A program made the translations under genes and the position numbers. DNA of 64,000 nt from Streptomyces globosus (lineage in GTDB: Bacteria; Actinomycetota; Actinomycetes; Streptomycetales; Streptomycetaceae), in the NCBI RefSeq assembly GCF_003325375.1, contig NZ_CP030862.1, positions 124,001 through 188,000 on the forward strand, given 5' to 3'. Shown piece after piece: positions 60,310 to 64,000 of the stretch. Under the pieces are notes generated by a model. The model saw only the letters and a program-made list of their open reading frames with translations, did not search any database and was not told the origin of the DNA. Numbering within the stretch: the stretch's first letter is position 1; each line of letters begins with the position of its first letter.

Positions 60310-61227
60310 TCAGGCGGTGATCCAGTCGGTGGTGGCGATCACCGGCTGGACGCCGTCGCGGTGCACGGTGCCCTCGATCAGGCCGTACATGCGGTCCGCC
60401 GCGAAGTAGACCTCGTTGTCGTTCTCGAGGCCGAACGGCTCCAGATCCACCAGGAAGTGGTGCTTGTTGGGCAGGTTCAGCCGTACCTCGTTGACCCGGG
60501 GGCAGTGGTCGAGGACCCGCTCCGCCATCTGGTGCAGCGTCTGCTGCAGCGAGTACGAATACGTCTGCGCGAACGCCTCCAGCAGGTGCCCCCGGACCTT
60601 CCTGTACGAGCGGTCCCAGTCGTGCCCGGCGTCGTCGGCGGTGAGCGCCGAGTGCGCCCAGCGGGCGGTGACCTTGGTCGCGAGGATCCGGTCGTACGCC
60701 TCCCGCAGCGTCGTGTACCTGTCCTTGATGTAGCCGTGGAACTCGGAGTCCGTCGAGTTCATGACGGTCAGCTCCTTCAGGCCGGAGACGACCTGCAGGC
60801 CGGTGGTCTCGCTGTAGGTGATCTGCGCGGTCCGCACCTCCTGCCCCTTGCGGACGAAGGAGTGCTGCTCCTTGCGGGTCGGGACGGGGATCCGCTCCCA
60901 GGCGAACTCCTCGATCCGGATCTGCGCCTCCCGGATGGGCGCCTGGGAGGAGACGAAGTGCCTGGCGAGCAGGATGCCGAAAGCCTCCGGGGACTCGATG
61001 CCGTGCTCCTTGCCGAAGGCGTACACCGTGTTCTTGGTGGTGTCGGTGGGCAGGCAGTTGGCGTTGTCGCCGGTCAGGTGGACGTCGCGGAACTCGCCGC
61101 GGAGGGCGACGGAGACGTTGAGGTCGCGGATCTCGTGCCAGGAGCCGTCGCTGCCCTTGCGGGTGACCTTGACGATGCGGTTCTCGGCCTTGCCGTACTG
61201 GTTCTGCGCCAGGACGTGCCTGCTCAT
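60310..61227 (-). CDS. uox: Urate oxidase (factor-independent uricase)
   Basis: A 305-residue cofactor-free uricase with the tandem T-fold. Segments seen: NQYGKAENRIVKVTR (catalytic Lys region), LPTDTTKNTVYAF (the catalytic Thr), VSGLKELTVMNSTDSEFHGYIKD and NLPNKHHFLVDL with His256-type residue. Oxidises urate to 5-hydroxyisourate. ATG 61227 follows GGAAG. No hydroxyisourate hydrolase or decarboxylase gene is adjacent on its downstream side. Confidence 0.95.
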   Translation of the reverse strand: MSRHVLAQNQYGKAENRIVKVTRKGSDGSWHEIRDLNVSVALRGEFRDVHLTGDNANCLPTDTTKNTVYAFGKEHGIESPEAFGILLARHFVSSQAPIREAQIRIEEFAWERIPVPTRKEQHSFVRKGQEVRTAQITYSETTGLQVVSGLKELTVMNSTDSEFHGYIKDRYTTLREAYDRILATKVTARWAHSALTADDAGHDWDRSYRKVRGHLLEAFAQTYSYSLQQTLHQMAERVLDHCPRVNEVRLNLPNKHHFLVDLEPFGLENDNEVYFAADRMYGLIEGTVHRDGVQPVIATTDWITA

Positions 61228-61498
61228 GGTGTCTTCCTTCGGGTCCTCGGGAACACGGAGTCCGGTGGTCTGGATCCCGTACGCCCGGCGTCCAGCGGTC
61301 TCCCGCTCCCCGCCGTCCGGTCCCCTCGGGACCGCCCCGGGACTGACGTGCATCCCGGTCCGTAAGGTGCCGGCCCTGCTGCACGGCCGGTGAACGGATT
61401 GCAGCACGCCGGGGCCCCGTTCTCCCCCGTACGGATCATCCGAATCCGGGCCGCCGGCCCTTGGGCGACCCCACAGCGCCGGCGCGCGGGCGCCGCGG

Positions 61499-62875
61499 TC
61501 AGCCCGCCGTGTGCGCGTCCGCGACGGCCAGGGCCGCGTCGAGGGCCTCCAGGCCGGCGGCCACCTCCTGCGGGGCGATGGTGCAGGGCGGGGCGATGTG
61601 GATCCGGTTCCCGGCGGTCAGCGGCCACAGCCCGGCCTTGCGGCAGGCGGCCGCGAACTCCGCCATCGGCGCGTTGTCGGCGCCGGAGGCGTTGTACGGG
61701 ACGAGCGGCTCGCGCGTCGCCCGGTCCCGGACGAGCTCCAGCGCCCAGAACGTGCCCAGCCCGCGCACCTCCCCCACGGACGGGTGCCGCTCGGCGAGCG
61801 CGCGCAGGCCCGGCCCCAGCAGCTCCGCGCCGGTCCGCGCCGACTGCTCGACGACCCCCTCCTCCTCCATCACGCCGATCGTCGCGACGGCCGCGGCGCA
61901 GGCCAGGACGTGCCCGGAGTACGTCAGCCCGCCCGGGTAGGGGCGGCGGGCGAAGGTCCCGGCGACAGCCGCCGAGACCGCCACCCCGCCCAGAGGCACG
62001 TATCCGCTGGTCACGCCCTTGGCGAAGCACAGCAGGTCGGGGGTGACGCCCCAGTGCTCGGCGGCGAACCACCGGCCGGTGCGCCCGAAGCCGACCATCA
62101 CCTCGTCCAGCACGAACACGATGCCGTACCGGTCGCACAGCTCTCGGACGCCCGCCAGGTAGCCGTCGGGGTGCACGAGCACGCCCGGCGCCCCGCCGAC
62201 GGTCTCCAGGACGATCGCGGCGATCGAGGCGGGCCCCTCGAAGACGACGGTGTCCTCCAGGTGGCGCAGCGCCCGCTCGCACTCCTCGGCCGGCGTGGCG
62301 GAGTAGAAGGGCGACCGGTAGGCGAACGGCCCCCAGAAGTGGACGACGCCGGCGGTCGCGCTGTCGTTGCCGAAGCGGCGGGCGTCGCCGGTCAGGTTGA
62401 TCGCCGTGCTGGTGGCGCCGTGGTAGGAGCGGTACGCGGACAGCACCTTCGGCCGCCCGGTGTGCAGGCGGGCCATGCGGACGGCGTTCTCGACGGCCTC
62501 GGCGCCGCCGTTGGTGAAGAAGACCTTGTCCAGGTCGCCGGGGGTGCGCTCGGCGATGAGGCGTGCGGCCTCGGAGCGGACGTCGACGGCGAATCCGGGC
62601 GCGAGCGTGCACAGGCGGCCGGCCTGCTCCTGGATGGCCGCGACGACCCTGGGGTGCTGGTAGCCGATGTTGGTGTAGACGAGCGCGCTGGAGAAGTCGA
62701 GGTAGCGGTTGCCCTCGTGGTCCCAGAAGTACGCGCCCTCGGCCCCGGCCACGGCGAGCGGGTCGATGAGTTCCTGCGCCGACCACGAGTGGAAGACGTG
62801 GGCGCGGTCGGCGGCCTTGACGCGGGCGGCCTCGTCGGCGGCTGCCGTGTTCACGGCGGGGAAGGGGTTGTCCAT
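61499..62875 (-). CDS. Class III aminotransferase (omega-aminotransferase family)
   Basis: A 458-residue fold-type I aminotransferase. FFTNGGAEAVENAVRMAR, SYHGATS, VLDEVMVGFGRTG, and the PLP Lys in CFAKGVTSGYVPLGG are intact. Substrates could be beta-alanine, 4-aminobutyrate or purine-breakdown amines; placement 271 bp upstream of uricase favours nitrogen salvage. An operator-like palindrome pair lies before it. Confidence 0.92.
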   Translation of the reverse strand: MDNPFPAVNTAAADEAARVKAADRAHVFHSWSAQELIDPLAVAGAEGAYFWDHEGNRYLDFSSALVYTNIGYQHPRVVAAIQEQAGRLCTLAPGFAVDVRSEAARLIAERTPGDLDKVFFTNGGAEAVENAVRMARLHTGRPKVLSAYRSYHGATSTAINLTGDARRFGNDSATAGVVHFWGPFAYRSPFYSATPAEECERALRHLEDTVVFEGPASIAAIVLETVGGAPGVLVHPDGYLAGVRELCDRYGIVFVLDEVMVGFGRTGRWFAAEHWGVTPDLLCFAKGVTSGYVPLGGVAVSAAVAGTFARRPYPGGLTYSGHVLACAAAVATIGVMEEEGVVEQSARTGAELLGPGLRALAERHPSVGEVRGLGTFWALELVRDRATREPLVPYNASGADNAPMAEFAAACRKAGLWPLTAGNRIHIAPPCTIAPQEVAAGLEALDAALAVADAHTAG

Positions 62876-62956
62876 GGCTGCGCACTCCTGGACCTGGCGT
62901 GAGGGACGGGCGGCCGGTCGCGCCCGCCGTTCCTGGCACCGCCCATGCTACCGCAC

Positions 62957-62985
62957 TGCGAAAATGCAATTCCGCATGACGGAAT
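62957..62985. promoter_or_regulatory. Overlapping palindromes before aminotransferase gene
   Basis: TGCGAAAATGCAATTCCGCA (62957-62976) has near-inverted TGCGAAA/TTCCGCA arms. ATTCCGCATGACGGAAT (62969-62985) is a perfect 6-5-6 palindrome sharing its right half. Competing or stepwise regulator sites are likely. Confidence 0.6.
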
Positions 62986-63044
62986 GGCCCTGCGCGTGGA
63001 CGGGCCCCGGGCCGGTGGACCCGGGGCCCGCGCGCGGCGGCTGT

Positions 63045-63236
63045 TCAGGCGTGCTGCGGCACCTCGTCCTTCAGCATCTTCCGGAGGGTGTCGCGCAGCT
63101 CCGGGGTGTCCGTCTCGCCGTGCACGGACGCGGCGTGCTCCGCGGCGGCCCGGATCACTTCCTCCTCCTCGCCCGTGATGGTGAGGGTGCAGTTCATCTC
63201 GCTCGGGTAGTCCCGGCAGTCGGCTACCTTGCGCAT
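63045..63236 (-). CDS. DUF1059 small protein
   Basis: 63 residues: MRKVADCRDYPSEMNCTLTITGEEEEVIRAAAEHAASVHG followed by LRDTLRKMLKDEVP, the typical DUF1059 pattern with Cys7 and Cys16. GGGAGG precedes ATG 63236. Function unknown. Confidence 0.88.
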   Translation of the reverse strand: MRKVADCRDYPSEMNCTLTITGEEEEVIRAAAEHAASVHGETDTPELRDTLRKMLKDEVPQHA

Positions 63237-63420
63237 GGGATGCCTCCCGGTGGGTGGTGGCTGCCGGCGTCGCCGCCCGGATGCCCGGGCGGGAGGGCGG
63301 AGGCAGGTGCGTGCGGCTCTTCTCACCTCCCACGATCCTCCTTGCGCCCCCGGACCGCAGCCCTGAGGGCCCGCCCGGGCCGGCGGCAGCCGTCCGGCTC
63401 GGATCAGGCGGGCCGCTGCG

Positions 63421-63828
63421 TCACGCCGGGCCGGACACGGAATCCGCGACGAGCCGCACCATCTGCGCGTCCCATGTCAGGAGGAGCAGGACGACCTCTT
63501 CCCCGGAACCGCCGGCCGGGTCGGCGGCGGTGCACGTCAGCGCCGTCCCGCCCCGACCGCCGCCCGTCGCGGCGGACACCGGGCCGGTGAGCCGCAGGGC
63601 CTGCCCGCCCGGCCGTTCCAGGACGGTGCCCGACCGGCTCAGGACGATCTTCCCGCGCGCCATGGCCGGGGCCTGCGCGCCCTTCCGGTAGCGGCAGCGC
63701 ACCGTGACCGCCTCGCCGCGCCCGAACGCCGCGATGCGGCGCGCCGAACGCGCACGGTCCCATGTCCTTCCCCCCGCCCACAGCACGAGATCCATCAGCG
63801 AATACACCGCAAGCTCCAGCAACAGCAC
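63421..63828 (-). CDS. Hypothetical DUF2550-like membrane-anchored protein
   Basis: A 135-residue protein with one N-terminal membrane-proximal segment (VLLLELAVYSLMDLVLWAGG) and a beta-rich tail (AVTVRCRYRKGA..MARGKIVLSRSGTVLERPGG). The GTG start at 63828 follows GGAGGAG. The outline resembles DUF2550 proteins, low certainty. Bases 63829-64000 contain nothing I can support. Confidence 0.6.
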   Translation of the reverse strand: MLLLELAVYSLMDLVLWAGGRTWDRARSARRIAAFGRGEAVTVRCRYRKGAQAPAMARGKIVLSRSGTVLERPGGQALRLTGPVSAATGGGRGGTALTCTAADPAGGSGEEVVLLLLTWDAQMVRLVADSVSGPA

Positions 63829-64000
63829 CCGTTCGCTCCTCCTTCGGGAATCGATGGAGGGCCGGGCGCCGCCGCATACGCTCCCGGCCGCTTGCCCGGA
63901 CCCGGCTGCGGCACGCACTCCGGCCCGGGCCGCTCCGGCCTCGCCGACGGCATTCCCGTGCAGGTCAGCGCGCTGCCGACCGCCCCCCGCCTCACCGTAG

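Overview
The window reads as Streptomyces chromosome: very high GC, GTG and TTG starts, many four-base GTGA/ATGA stop-start overlaps, mycothiol-type enzymes and DUF397/XRE loci. Two perfect GTTTCACGTGAAAC sites and one single-mismatch copy match the streptomycete parS (ParB-binding) sequence. parS sites cluster around oriC in Streptomyces, and aspS, the TerF-like VWA gene and the acyl-CoA dehydrogenase are also origin-side core genes, so I infer an origin-proximal location.

Layout. 1-6300: an aromatic-acid-type operon (SRPBCC, AMP ligase, FAD monooxygenase), its divergent TetR gene, and a pirin gene divergent from an FMN reductase; one repeated operator-like element links both promoters. 6321-8994: a small accessory island between perfect 36-bp direct repeats. 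It holds a 50-residue Gly/Asp/Ser peptide gene overlapping a PIMT-like methyltransferase gene (the architecture of an aspartimide RiPP, or imiditide, locus) plus an XRE regulator. 9000-19800: quinone oxidoreductase, drug-type MFS, a papain-like protease fused to a PLL-type lectin propeller, DUF418 protein, GntR/MFS pair, mycothiol-dependent isomerase family protein, nitrilase and an ATP-grasp-like protein. 19823-22074: a second island bounded by a duplicated 5' gene end, with a ruined serine recombinase, an AT-rich membrane protein and a methyltransferase.

22010-29400: thioredoxin/NHL protein, secreted beta-propeller protein, M18 aminopeptidase, a duplicated zinc-ribbon-like protein and a FadE-type dehydrogenase. 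29489-31208: ATP-binding/XRE/DUF397 locus. 31257-36905: SseB-like and small membrane proteins, then a WXG-like cassette with one intact and one decayed lipoprotein paralogue. 37154-43775: a second pirin, then a five-gene operon of two lipoproteins, an adaptor with a peptidoglycan-binding-like domain, and a MacB-type ABC exporter; then a secreted SH3-like protein.

44109-51544: AI-2E family transporter, aspS, VWA protein and a Tat-exported PhoX phosphatase behind a PHO box. 51556-56586: FUSC transporter, lipoprotein and histidine kinase genes in line with no response regulator, then a membrane protein. 56708-64000: Rrf2/RidA pair, small membrane and secreted proteins, a sortase-like protein lacking its catalytic residues, uricase, a class III aminotransferase and two small genes.

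All calls rest on reading the sequence and its translations; no database search was run.
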